Notes: generated by a model not told the origin, from the letters alone. 10,737 bases of DNA from Candidatus Saccharibacteria bacterium CG10_big_fil_rev_8_21_14_0_10_47_8 (GCA_002793885.1 PFEG01000010.1:154-10890); one strand, 5' to 3'; shown: positions 1 to 6,658, numbered from the stretch's first letter. Translations and numbers: made by a program.

Positions 1-2168
1 ATTACTTCGCTACTGAAGGCCTTTTCCTGCCGGACGTAAAGCTCGCTGGCCGTATTGTTTAGGGCGTTCTCAAACTTATCGGCGGCTGTATCAAAAAGTT
101 TATCAAGAGTTGGCTCGTCAAGTGGAAACGCTTCCGTCAAAATTGACTCATAAGTCTCGCTGGTTGATTCCGGGTGTTGGACCAGAGCTCGAGCCTCCTC
201 TTCAATAAACTTACGGATTCTAGGGCTGATGTCGCCAGATTTTAAAATTTCCCGGCGCATAATGTAAATTGCTCGGCGGTGACGGTTCATAACGTCGTCG
301 TACTGCACGACGTTTTTGCGTTGGTCAAAGTTAAAACCTTCAACTTTTTTCTGCGCGCCCTCTAGGCTACGGCTGATCATCCGGCTTTCTATAGGAGTTT
401 TGTCGTCGACCTTTAATTTGTCCATGATACTGGCAATCCGGTCGCCACCGTAAATTCGCATCAGGTCGTCCTGGCAGGACACATAAAATTGAGTGACTCC
501 GGGGTCGCCTTGGCGGCCGGAACGGCCACGCAGCTGGTTGTCTATGCGGCGCGACTCATGCCGTTCAGTGCCCAGCACGAACAAACCGCCCAATTCCTTA
601 ACTCCCTCGCCAAGCACAATGTCGGTACCACGCCCGGCGATGTTGGTAGCCAGCGTTACGGCGCCAGTGTGTCCAGCCTTAGCCACAATGGCTGCCTCGC
701 GTTCGTTATTTTTAGCGTTTAGAATCTGGTGAGGCACGCTCGCACTTTTTAACATTGCCGATAATACTTCGTTTTTCTCGATGCTAACCGTACCCAAAAG
801 TACTGGCTGACCTTTTTTATGGAGCTCTTTGACTTCAGCGGCGATAGCGCGCATCTTACCATTTTCGGTCTTGTATATCCGATCCGGCAAATCATTACGA
901 ACTAGCTTGCGGTTAGCCGGTACTTCCACAACATTTAGTTTATAAATCTGGTGAAACTCTTCACTTTCGGTCATGGCCGTACCGGTCATGCCGGCCAGCT
1001 TTTTATAAAGCCGGAAGTAATTTTGGAAAGAAATAGTCGCCAGCGTCATGGATTCTTCTTGGACTTCCACGCCTTCTTTGGCCTCGATTGCCTGATGCAG
1101 GCCTTCGTTATAGCGGCGGCCGCGCAGCAGCCGGCCAGTGAAATCATCAACTATGACGATCTCGCCCTCGGTCGTAACCACGTAGTCCTTGTCACGCTTA
1201 AATAGCGTTTCGGCGCGCAGAGCTTGCTCCAAGTGATAGATAGTCCGCAGATTTTCGGTAGCGTAAAGGTTGCCGATACCCAGTATTTTTTCTACCAGCT
1301 CCACGCCGTCATCGGTCAAAATCACGCTGCGGCGTTTTTCGTCTTTTTCAAAGTGCTCGGTTTCTTTAAGCGGGAGAACAACTTTGGCGAATTGTAGGTA
1401 AGCAGCACCGCTGGCTGTAGCCGGCGCGCTGATAATCAACGGTGTTCGGGCCTCGTCAATCAGGATGGAGTCCACCTCATCCACGATGGCGTAGTGTAAG
1501 TCACGTTGCCGCAGTTGGTCTTCTTCTCGGACCATATTGTCGCGCAGGTAGTCAAAGCCGTACTCGTTATTGGTGCCATAGGTTATATCCGCCCCATAAG
1601 CCTCCTGGCGGGTCGCCGGCCTTAAGTGATGCATACGCTCGTCAAAATGGTCTTTATTTTCGTAAGCGGCGTCATATACATATGATTGATCAGGAATGAT
1701 GACCCCCACACTCAAGCCCAGAAAGTCATAGATTTGGCCCATCCAGCCGGCATCACGCTGGGCCAGATAGTCATTTACGGTTACAACATGGGCGCCTTTG
1801 CCCTCTAGGGCATTTAGATAAATTGGTAACGTAGCTACTAGGGTTTTGCCTTCGCCGGTTTTCATTTCCGATACGTTGCCTTCGTGCAACACCATGCCGC
1901 CAATCAGCTGTACGTCAAAGTGTCTCTGTTTTAAGGTGCGGGTGGCTGCTTCCCTAACCACAGCGAAGGCATCGGGCAAAATTTTATCCAGACTGTCGCC
2001 ATCCGCCAGTCTTTTTTTGAGCACAGCAGTTTGGTCTTTGAGCTTGGCACCGGGCATTTTTTTATATTTGTCAGCCAGCGCGTTAACCTGTTTGACCCGT
2101 TTTCTAAGCCGCTTAATAGTAGCGGCCTGCGGGTCACCTAAAACTTTTTTTAGAAACTTAGTATTCAT
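1..2168 (-). CDS. secA: Protein translocase ATPase SecA, 3' end cut off by window edge
   Basis: SecA is the ATPase motor that pushes unfolded preproteins through the SecYEG channel at the cytoplasmic membrane. One uninterrupted frame of 722 codons runs from the ATG at 2168 to the window edge; I checked the frame at several motifs and found no break. Visible motifs: Walker A MKTGEGKT (residues 102-109), Walker B DEVD (230-233) followed by SILIDEARTP, the TNIAGRGTDI motif of the second nucleotide-binding fold, and QLRGRSGRQGD (545-555). Near the end comes the VVQYDDVMNRHR segment of the helical scaffold. Family members are usually about 800-900 residues, so the rest of the C-terminal scaffold/wing and tail is missing. 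The start is well placed: the N-terminus matches the family and an in-frame TGA lies two codons upstream. No strong Shine-Dalgarno precedes this ATG; a short upstream ORF overlaps it. serS lies 117 nt upstream on the same strand. Identification is secure. Confidence 0.98.
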   Translation of the reverse strand, partial: MNTKFLKKVLGDPQAATIKRLRKRVKQVNALADKYKKMPGAKLKDQTAVLKKRLADGDSLDKILPDAFAVVREAATRTLKQRHFDVQLIGGMVLHEGNVSEMKTGEGKTLVATLPIYLNALEGKGAHVVTVNDYLAQRDAGWMGQIYDFLGLSVGVIIPDQSYVYDAAYENKDHFDERMHHLRPATRQEAYGADITYGTNNEYGFDYLRDNMVREEDQLRQRDLHYAIVDEVDSILIDEARTPLIISAPATASGAAYLQFAKVVLPLKETEHFEKDEKRRSVILTDDGVELVEKILGIGNLYATENLRTIYHLEQALRAETLFKRDKDYVVTTEGEIVIVDDFTGRLLRGRRYNEGLHQAIEAKEGVEVQEESMTLATISFQNYFRLYKKLAGMTGTAMTESEEFHQIYKLNVVEVPANRKLVRNDLPDRIYKTENGKMRAIAAEVKELHKKGQPVLLGTVSIEKNEVLSAMLKSASVPHQILNAKNNEREAAIVAKAGHTGAVTLATNIAGRGTDIVLGEGVKELGGLFVLGTERHESRRIDNQLRGRSGRQGDPGVTQFYVSCQDDLMRIYGGDRIASIMDKLKVDDKTPIESRMISRSLEGAQKKVEGFNFDQRKNVVQYDDVMNRHRRAIYIMRREILKSGDISPRIRKFIEEEARALVQHPESTSETYESILTEAFPLDEPTLDKLFDTAADKFENALNNTASELYVRQEKAFSSEV

Positions 2169-2200
2169 AATTCAAATAGTCCCAAAGGTTGGACGGTCAT
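2165..2200 (-). CDS. Possible 11-codon leader ORF overlapping the secA start
   Basis: A minus-strand ATG at 2200 opens an 11-residue ORF (MTVQPLGLFEL) whose TGA overlaps the secA ATG as ATGA. An AGGAGA sequence lies just before its ATG, with a spacing of only about 2 nt, shorter than ideal. secA itself has only a weak GGGA about 11 nt upstream of its ATG. The layout is what translational coupling would look like. It is unrelated in sequence to SecM, and the ORF is short enough to be chance. Confidence 0.3.
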   Translation of the reverse strand: MTVQPLGLFEL

Positions 2201-2240
2201 ATCTCCTAGAATTTGTCTGCTCTTTTAGCGTCAAAGCTAA

Positions 2241-2269
2241 CTTATATTTTATCCTAAAACCAGTGTGAA
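2241..2269 (-). promoter_or_regulatory. Predicted secA promoter
   Basis: Read on the minus strand, TTCACA (2269-2264) and TATAAG (2246-2241) are separated by exactly 17 nt, each 5/6 matches to the bacterial -35/-10 consensus. Transcription would begin near 2234, giving a leader of about 65 nt that includes the short upstream ORF. Prediction by eye only. Confidence 0.4.
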
Positions 2270-2283
2270 TGCTAAGGATAAAA
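2247..2283. repeat. 9-bp perfect inverted repeat in the serS-secA gap
   Basis: TTTTATCCT (2247-2255) and AGGATAAAA (2275-2283) form a perfect 9-bp inverted repeat with a 19-nt centre. It encloses the predicted secA -35 and abuts the -10. The stem has T on its 5' side and A on its 3' side, the opposite of an intrinsic terminator, so an operator-like site or RNA hairpin is more likely than a terminator. Confidence 0.45.
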
Positions 2284-2285
2284 GC

Positions 2286-3584
2286 CTAAATTATATTCTG
2301 ACCGTGCATGTAGGTTCGCAGGACTTGGGGAATTTGTATTTTGCCTTCGGCTGTTTGGTAATTTTCAATTATCGCCACCATTGTCCGGCCCATGGCAAAA
2401 GCTGTGGCGTCGTTGGTGTGGACCAAAACGGTCTTGCCCCCACCATTTTTAGTCCTTGTTTGCAAATCACGGGCTTGGTAGTCGGTCATATAATCGGCGG
2501 TATGAGTCTCTAGATAGCGTTTGTCCCCTGGCAGCCAGGCTTCTATATCAACACCACGGGCGTTAGCTTTGCCAATGTCGGCCGTACATTTGTTAAGTAC
2601 CCTGTATGGCAAATTTAGCTGCTGCATCAAATATTCCTGCACGGCAATAAGAAGCAAATGTTCACCTAAACCGCTTTCGGGAACAGAAAAGATTTCCATT
2701 TCCAGCTTATCGAATTGGTGCATACGGATAATGCCTTCTGTATCTTTGCCGTAAGTACCAGCCTCGCGCCTAAAACTGGTAGAGTAGCCAATGTATCTTA
2801 TCGGCAGCATCTCAGCCGGTAAAATCTCGTTCATATACATGTTACAGAGGCTGTGTTCGGCACTGGCGTTTAACCAAAGCTCGTCATCGGCCAGTTTGTA
2901 AGTTGTTTCCTTGGCATCCAGCCTGGAGGTTACCTCGTAGGCTTTAGAATTGACGATAGCCGGTGGTAACACCGGAACAAAGGGCTTAGATACAACATCA
3001 AGCTCCGCATCCTGAATAATTTTTTTAACCGTTTCTTCATTTGTCAAAGTCTCGGCTACAAATTGCATAATGGCGAATTGCATCTTTACCAAACCGCCTT
3101 TTATGTAAGCAAAGCGGCTTCCGGCTACTTTAGCAGCCCGTTCTTTATCAATTAAACCCCGAGTTTCAGCAATCTGCCAATGGGTTTTTGGTTCAAAATC
3201 AAACTGTGTTTTTTCGCCCCATTCTTTGGTGGCAACATTCTCGGCCTCGCTGGTTCCAACAGGCACATCATTGGCCGGCATGTTGGGTACTGCTTTTAGT
3301 AATTTACTAAGTTCTTCTTCAACCGATTTTAGACGGGCTTCGCAGTCTGTTAAATGGTTTTTGAGGTGTTTACCCTTCTCGACTGCTTCCGGCGATGGCG
3401 GCTGGCCCTTGGCCTGCTCTGCCAGTTCATTGCGCTGGGCCCGGACCGTTTCAATGTCGCTAAGCATCTCCCGCCGGCGCTTGTCTAGCTGCAAAAGTTT
3501 AGCAATATCAACTTCGTAACCCTTTTGTTTGGATTTTTCGGCTACCAGTTCAGGATTTTCCCGGATAAATCGGATATCTAGCAT
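2286..3584 (-). CDS. serS: Seryl-tRNA synthetase
   Basis: Charges tRNA-Ser with serine in the cytoplasm (class II aminoacyl-tRNA synthetase). The 432-residue product begins MLDIRFIRENPELV, the standard SerRS N-terminus, then has a charged helical-hairpin arm (about residues 25-105) that grips the tRNA long arm, and the class II core. Motif 2 is seen as FRREAGTYGKDTEGIIRMHQF and motif 3 as FAMGRTMVAIIENYQ followed by IPQVLRTYM. The ATG at 3584 is preferred over a TTG at 3602 that would add six residues, because the homologous N-terminus starts there and a TATAAT box lies between the two. Some usually conserved core residues differ: SAE replaces TAE, and NDATAFAMGR replaces NGSGLAVGR. Length is normal. 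The GC-rich secreted-protein gene lies immediately upstream; secA follows downstream. Confidence 0.97.
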   Translation of the reverse strand: MLDIRFIRENPELVAEKSKQKGYEVDIAKLLQLDKRRREMLSDIETVRAQRNELAEQAKGQPPSPEAVEKGKHLKNHLTDCEARLKSVEEELSKLLKAVPNMPANDVPVGTSEAENVATKEWGEKTQFDFEPKTHWQIAETRGLIDKERAAKVAGSRFAYIKGGLVKMQFAIMQFVAETLTNEETVKKIIQDAELDVVSKPFVPVLPPAIVNSKAYEVTSRLDAKETTYKLADDELWLNASAEHSLCNMYMNEILPAEMLPIRYIGYSTSFRREAGTYGKDTEGIIRMHQFDKLEMEIFSVPESGLGEHLLLIAVQEYLMQQLNLPYRVLNKCTADIGKANARGVDIEAWLPGDKRYLETHTADYMTDYQARDLQTRTKNGGGKTVLVHTNDATAFAMGRTMVAIIENYQTAEGKIQIPQVLRTYMHGQNII

Positions 3585-3590
3585 GCCATA

Positions 3591-3596
3591 ATTATA
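3591..3596 (-). promoter_or_regulatory. -10 box for serS, probably leaderless start
   Basis: A perfect TATAAT on the minus strand ends 6 nt before the serS ATG at 3584, so transcription would be expected to start at or within a base or two of the ATG. No Shine-Dalgarno precedes the ATG. No convincing -35 is seen. A second TATAAT lies at 3611-3606, inside the end of the upstream gene. Confidence 0.5.
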
Positions 3597-3598
3597 GC

Positions 3599-4201
3599 TC
3601 AAATGATTATAAAAAATTTCGTTAACTCAAAACTGTTAAGCTCAAACATAAAACCAGGAATGGTGCTGCCAGGGATTACGCCCCCTGGCAGGCGGTAGAG
3701 TTGGACATTGCTTGGTGCCTCGGAGCTGCTGCTGCGCTTGAGTGGACCTGGACAGGCCAGATGCACCCTGACGCTCTCCCAGTGGGTGTTACTGGTCGTG
3801 CGTGGCGGATCGAAGATCTTGGCGTCAGCCCAGAGCTCGTAGTATCCCCACTCGCCTGGCTTGCAACGCCAGCTAATCATGGTGCCACTCGACGTGGTCT
3901 GAACGTTGCGAAACGTCCGCGTGACCCACTTGACGGGCACGCCGGAAGCGGTTTCTGCATGGTCGTATCGCTCAATTGTATAGGTGATCTCGATACGGTT
4001 GCTTGGCTTGCGACGATGGCAGGAGACAAACGCGTGACCATCGATGGTGTTGTGGGGCACGTTCACCGGCGCCCAGCCACGTACGTTACAGCCTGGGCCG
4101 TAGACTCCAGCTGCTTCAGCCGGCTGCATCCCCGGCACGCAGCTACCAAAAGCCGCGATGATGACGATGGCGACTAGAACCACTCCTAAACGAGGGAACA
4201 T
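3599..4201 (-). CDS. Secreted cysteine-containing protein of unknown function, GC-rich and probably foreign
   Basis: I do not recognise this 200-residue protein. It has a clear export signal: basic start, hydrophobic stretch (residues 6-19), then AEA (28-30) as a likely signal peptidase I site; a Cys at 21 in FGSC is a poor lipobox. The mature part has four cysteines (38, 61, 113, 150), enough for two disulfides, and alternating hydrophobic/polar stretches suggesting a small beta-sandwich. A Ser/Pro/Gly-rich linker follows (about 154-184), then a hydrophobic tail ending FFIII. The ATG has an AAAGGA ribosome site 8 nt upstream, and a good promoter precedes it. GC is roughly 60-67% in sampled lines against about 40% in serS, and falls abruptly in the last 60 bases. 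This points to transfer from a high-GC donor, possibly an actinobacterial host. A 158-codon ORF on the other strand is considered a shadow. Confidence 0.7.
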   Translation of the reverse strand: MFPRLGVVLVAIVIIAAFGSCVPGMQPAEAAGVYGPGCNVRGWAPVNVPHNTIDGHAFVSCHRRKPSNRIEITYTIERYDHAETASGVPVKWVTRTFRNVQTTSSGTMISWRCKPGEWGYYELWADAKIFDPPRTTSNTHWESVRVHLACPGPLKRSSSSEAPSNVQLYRLPGGVIPGSTIPGFMFELNSFELTKFFIII

Positions 4202-4219
4202 CGTGCACGTCCTTTTGCC

Positions 4220-4236
4220 AATCCATGAAATGGATT
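4220..4236 (-). other. Hairpin just upstream of the secreted-protein ribosome site
   Basis: AATCCAT (minus 4236-4230) and ATGGATT (4226-4220) form a perfect 7-bp stem with a 3-nt loop in the leader of the secreted-protein gene, about 7 nt before its AAAGGA ribosome site. It could protect the mRNA end or influence translation; no T-run follows, so it is not a terminator. Confidence 0.4.
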
Positions 4237-4283
4237 TTTGGAATTCAAGGTACTGGACAAACTACGCCCATTTCTACATATGT

Positions 4284-4312
4284 ATTATACAATAAACTAG
4301 TTATTCGGTCTA
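4284..4312 (-). promoter_or_regulatory. Predicted promoter of the secreted-protein gene
   Basis: On the minus strand a perfect TATAAT (4289-4284) lies 17 nt downstream of TAGACC (4312-4307), a 4/6 match to the -35 consensus. Transcription would start near 4277, leaving a leader of about 75 nt containing a small hairpin and a Shine-Dalgarno site. Confidence 0.5.
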
Positions 4313-4342
4313 CCTTTTTAATCCGGACTCGAGGAATTAAAC

Positions 4343-4366
4343 GGACTGGCTTTTAGTCCTCCAGTC
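4343..4366 (-). terminator. Weak terminator-like hairpin after the nuclease gene
   Basis: On the minus strand GACTGG (4366-4361) can pair with CCAGTC (4349-4344) over an 11-nt loop; alternatively GGACT (4359-4355) pairs with AGTCC (4347-4343). The two are mutually exclusive. The stem is followed by a short T stretch (GTTTAATT), much weaker than a classical U-tract. It lies between the nuclease stop and the next promoter, where a terminator would be expected. Confidence 0.25.
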
Positions 4367-4387
4367 TTTCAACCCAGTTTATTGATA

Positions 4388-5155
4388 CTATTTGCTTTGC
4401 CTTCTTAGCGCCCTCAAGGTTAGCTCCGTACGGGACCGAGCGTAGGCGCAGTATTCACAGTCCGCAGACTCTTTGGGCATTTTGTCCGATTCTAGGGTTT
4501 TTTTAATTTTTAATAGAGTCGGCTCTACCCATTTATCGCTACCCTTGTACGGAAAAACATTAGTTCTAAATTCTACTTTATTGAAAAAGCCATCCTTTTT
4601 GGAGATACCGTTGGCATAGACAAAATATCCGGTGTCACTGACTTTGTGGCCCTCACCGCGCAACAGCCATTGGTAGACTTCCATTTGCCGCCGATAAGCA
4701 TCATGCCATTTAGAATCTTCAAGGTCAGTAATTTCTTTAGCTTTAGCAGTAGCTTTGTAATCCACCACTACAAGTTCGCCCTTGGGTGTTTCCCACACAT
4801 CATCAACGCCGCCAAAAATTAACAGATTGGTCGGCTCATGCAGATGCTGTACGCCAGTAAAAGTATGCCGCCATCGGTTAAGATTGGCGTGCTTGAATGG
4901 TTTGGCATCTACTTTAAACTCAATCTGCCAGGGGTGCTGTTCGCCTTTTTCACGGTAAGTATCAAACTCTGCTTTAAGCAGTTCATCCACTGCACTATTG
5001 ATTAAAAACGGTGGCATGCTGGGCTGGCCAATGCCAAGGCGTCTGTCTAGCCAAAAACATCTGGGGCACCTTATAAAATTCTCTATTTTACTGCGGCTAA
5101 GCTTATAGGCCGCAGTTTGGCCGGGCTTATAGCTCGGCGATCTCTCATATGCCAT
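4388..5155 (-). CDS. PD-(D/E)XK family nuclease, Cas4/RecB-like, with four cysteines
   Basis: A predicted DNA nuclease of the RecB/Cas4-type PD-(D/E)XK fold, 255 residues. The N-terminal signature is KLSRSKIENFIRCPRCFW (18-35). The catalytic core is visible as GGVDDVW (aspartates 118/119) and VVVDYKAT (D132, K134), followed by the QMEVYQWLL helix (Q157), as in the Q-x-x-x-Y motif of this superfamily. C30 and C33 pair with C233 and C236 (CEYC) near the C-terminus, the arrangement that often holds a 4Fe-4S cluster in Cas4 and AddB-type nucleases; the cluster is inferred. A strong AGGAGG lies 4 nt before the ATG at 5155. Similar stand-alone proteins are common in CPR genomes. No CRISPR array or cas1/cas2 is visible, so a repair, recombination or DNA-uptake role is more likely. 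The pilin-like gene lies 124 nt upstream on the same strand. Confidence 0.85.
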   Translation of the reverse strand: MAYERSPSYKPGQTAAYKLSRSKIENFIRCPRCFWLDRRLGIGQPSMPPFLINSAVDELLKAEFDTYREKGEQHPWQIEFKVDAKPFKHANLNRWRHTFTGVQHLHEPTNLLIFGGVDDVWETPKGELVVVDYKATAKAKEITDLEDSKWHDAYRRQMEVYQWLLRGEGHKVSDTGYFVYANGISKKDGFFNKVEFRTNVFPYKGSDKWVEPTLLKIKKTLESDKMPKESADCEYCAYARSRTELTLRALRRQSK

Positions 5156-5165
5156 TTATCCTCCT

Positions 5166-5246
5166 AAACTTTTTTGACTTACCACCAAACATCAAACTCT
5201 TTTAGTTAAGAACCTACCACAGAAAACACTACTGACAAAAAAGTTT
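5166..5246 (-). repeat. 11-bp inverted repeat flanking the nuclease leader
   Basis: AAACTTTTTTG (5166-5176) and CAAAAAAGTTT (5236-5246) are perfect 11-bp inverted copies with a 59-nt centre. The copy nearer the gene sits directly against the AGGAGG ribosome site of the nuclease, so pairing in the mRNA would place the site at the foot of a long stem-loop. Confidence 0.45.
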
Positions 5247-5279
5247 GGCGGATTAATCTATTGTATCAGTATCATCCGA

Positions 5280-5825
5280 CTAAAGATTTATAGTGGAGGA
5301 GTCGGAAGATGAACTATTGTTATTCAGGCACCCGTAATTAGAGCTTGACGAAAAGTCCTGACAGTATGAATTATTAAAAATATAAGGTTTTACGGTCTGA
5401 CAGTTTTCGCCTTTTTTATGGGAATATAGCTTATAAGCCTGAAAGTATTCTTGTGTACCTGAATCGCCGAAGGTGTCGTTGCTGCTTGTGTCTTGGGAAC
5501 CATACAGCGCCCCGGTAAAGAGAGATCCCCAGCCAGCGTCATAACCGTCGCTGGCTCTTGAGAATGTGGCGCAAAATTTATACTCAGTGGAACTTATTTT
5601 TTCGTAAGTTACGGTACTTGGCACATTCTTAATATTGGCATCGGCGAGACTAGTAGGAATTGTTCGTTTTTGACTTATGTAGTCATCTAATTTGCTTGAT
5701 GTCGAATAGGCTTTATCGAGCGTTTCTTTGTCTTGTTTGGCGGTTTTGGCTTGACCTAGGGTTATAACTAACAGGCCAATGGTCCCAATCATTAAAACCA
5801 TCAAGCCAACGTAATATTTTTTCAT
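5280..5825 (-). CDS. Membrane-anchored pilin-like protein, Ser/Asn-rich C-terminus
   Basis: Unrecognised 181-residue protein with the topology of a type IV pilin-like or pseudopilin-like subunit: MKKYY, one hydrophobic helix (about 6-24), a polar helix (25-55), then a likely beta region with the stretch EYKFCATF (81-88), which resembles small pilin-like proteins of CPR bacteria. It has four cysteines (85, 142, 155, 166), all outside the helix, and a C-terminal tail very rich in Ser, Asn and Asp. There is no G/E prepilin peptidase site, so it is not a classical type IV pilin; an anchored surface protein is the safer description. It begins 18 nt after the upstream four-helix gene, so the two are probably co-transcribed. 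The Shine-Dalgarno site is weak. Confidence 0.6.
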   Translation of the reverse strand: MKKYYVGLMVLMIGTIGLLVITLGQAKTAKQDKETLDKAYSTSSKLDDYISQKRTIPTSLADANIKNVPSTVTYEKISSTEYKFCATFSRASDGYDAGWGSLFTGALYGSQDTSSNDTFGDSGTQEYFQAYKLYSHKKGENCQTVKPYIFNNSYCQDFSSSSNYGCLNNNSSSSDSSTINL

Positions 5826-5843
5826 AAACTACAATGTAAGTTA

Positions 5844-6476
5844 CTAATTCTTGCCCTTCAAACCGCGGTGTTCGTCAAACCAATAGTAAGCCAGGATGCC
5901 ACCGGCAATAACTAGAATTACTAGCAGATCCGCTATGGTTTTACCAATGGACGTATCTGAGTTACCGCTAACTTTTTGCAAAGCTATATACGCAAATACC
6001 GATAGATTAACTAGGCATGTAACAAATGCTAATAGCTGCGTGGTTTGCGACCATCTACGCTTTGACGGGTCTATTCGCAAGGATGGATTGGATAATTCGG
6101 CACTACGCAGCCTTATAAAGAGCAGCCCAAAAATTGGCAAAGAAGTTATTAATGCCGATACGGGCACTATTAGAAGATCAAAAGATGTGCCGCTGTTGAT
6201 TAGGTTAAGCAACGCCCACGCCATTGCCGCGGCTGTCACCCAAAGAGCTATGGTCATCATGGCATATTCCACGCCGTGAACGCTAAGTACTTTGACAACT
6301 GGAACCGGCAAACTAGTATCCGAGGTGCTGAGCCTTGGTTCTGGTTCTTTAACTGGTTCTGGCGGCAAAGGAGCAGACCATTCCGGATTAGGAGCAGCCT
6401 GGAACTGATGTGGCTGCGGCGCTAGTGATGGGTCAGACACAGAACTAGTTGGTTGGTACGGATCATTTGGTGGCAT
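5844..6476 (-). CDS. Four-helix membrane protein with proline-rich N-terminal tail (DUF5671-like)
   Basis: A 210-residue protein of unknown function. Residues 1-60 are a disordered tail rich in Pro, Ser, Gln and Glu; four hydrophobic segments follow at about 70-92, 101-123, 145-168 and 180-200, with a basic loop (IDPSKRRW, 135-142) between helices 2 and 3 and a charged end. The pattern reminds me of the DUF5671 membrane family, but I could not test this and rate it moderate. Such proline-rich tails often serve as protein-interaction or tethering segments. It lies between the 34-residue mini-protein (75 nt upstream) and the pilin-like gene (18 nt downstream). The ATG at 6476 has only a weak AGG about 10 nt upstream. 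Confidence 0.65.
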   Translation of the reverse strand: MPPNDPYQPTSSVSDPSLAPQPHQFQAAPNPEWSAPLPPEPVKEPEPRLSTSDTSLPVPVVKVLSVHGVEYAMMTIALWVTAAAMAWALLNLINSGTSFDLLIVPVSALITSLPIFGLLFIRLRSAELSNPSLRIDPSKRRWSQTTQLLAFVTCLVNLSVFAYIALQKVSGNSDTSIGKTIADLLVILVIAGGILAYYWFDEHRGLKGKN

Positions 6477-6509
6477 AATTTTGATACCTAGCCCTTATTA
6501 CTTAGCTGG

Positions 6510-6538
6510 ATATTAGCATAAGCGCTAAGCAAAAACAA
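6510..6538 (-). promoter_or_regulatory. Weak promoter candidate before the four-helix gene
   Basis: Minus-strand TTGTTT (6538-6533) and TAATAT (6515-6510) are 17 nt apart, but match the consensus only 3/6 and 4/6. CTTAGC (6530-6525) and GCTAAG (6506-6501) form a 6-bp inverted repeat overlapping the site, and the T-rich stretch 6542-6531 could end the heliorhodopsin transcript. Transcription may either restart or read through here. Confidence 0.22.
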
Positions 6539-6551
6539 AAAATTTATTAAG

Positions 6552-6656
6552 TTACCCGGCCAGCCAGACGGCCAGAGCCGAAACTACAGCTAAAAGTATC
6601 GCTATAATTATGACTATGATTGAAGCTGTTTTAGGGTTTGGCTGCTGTTTTGGCAT
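6552..6656 (-). CDS. 34-residue single-helix membrane mini-protein coupled to heliorhodopsin
   Basis: A short ORF of 34 codons: a polar, proline-containing start (MPKQQPNPKT) followed by one hydrophobic helix (about residues 12-33: Ile/Leu/Val/Ala with one Ser and one Trp), ending WLAG. Its ATG is 2 nt after the heliorhodopsin TAG, and a GAGG ribosome site lies 8 nt upstream inside the last heliorhodopsin codons. The position, ribosome site and clean membrane-helix composition support a real gene, translated with the rhodopsin. Function is unknown. By analogy with other small single-helix subunits it might bind, stabilise or regulate its larger membrane neighbour, but nothing in the sequence proves it. 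Database homology is unlikely to be informative at this length, so conservation of synteny is the best test. Confidence 0.65.
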   Translation of the reverse strand: MPKQQPNPKTASIIVIIIAILLAVVSALAVWLAG

Positions 6657-6658
6657 AA

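Noticed and set aside
1442..2268. Plus-strand ORFs inside secA (for example 1442-1699, 1846-2268)
   Set aside because: They are antisense shadows of an intact, fully recognisable secA frame.
3585..3602. TTG start adding six residues to serS
   Set aside because: The SerRS family starts at MLDIRF, and the TATAAT box lies inside this extension.
3701..4177. 158-codon plus-strand ORF opposite the secreted-protein gene
   Set aside because: High GC favours long antisense ORFs. The minus-strand frame has a signal peptide, ribosome site and promoter, and all neighbours are on the minus strand.
4388..5155. Part of a CRISPR-Cas system (Cas4)
   Set aside because: No repeat-spacer array and no cas1/cas2-like gene is present; stand-alone homologues are usual in CPR.
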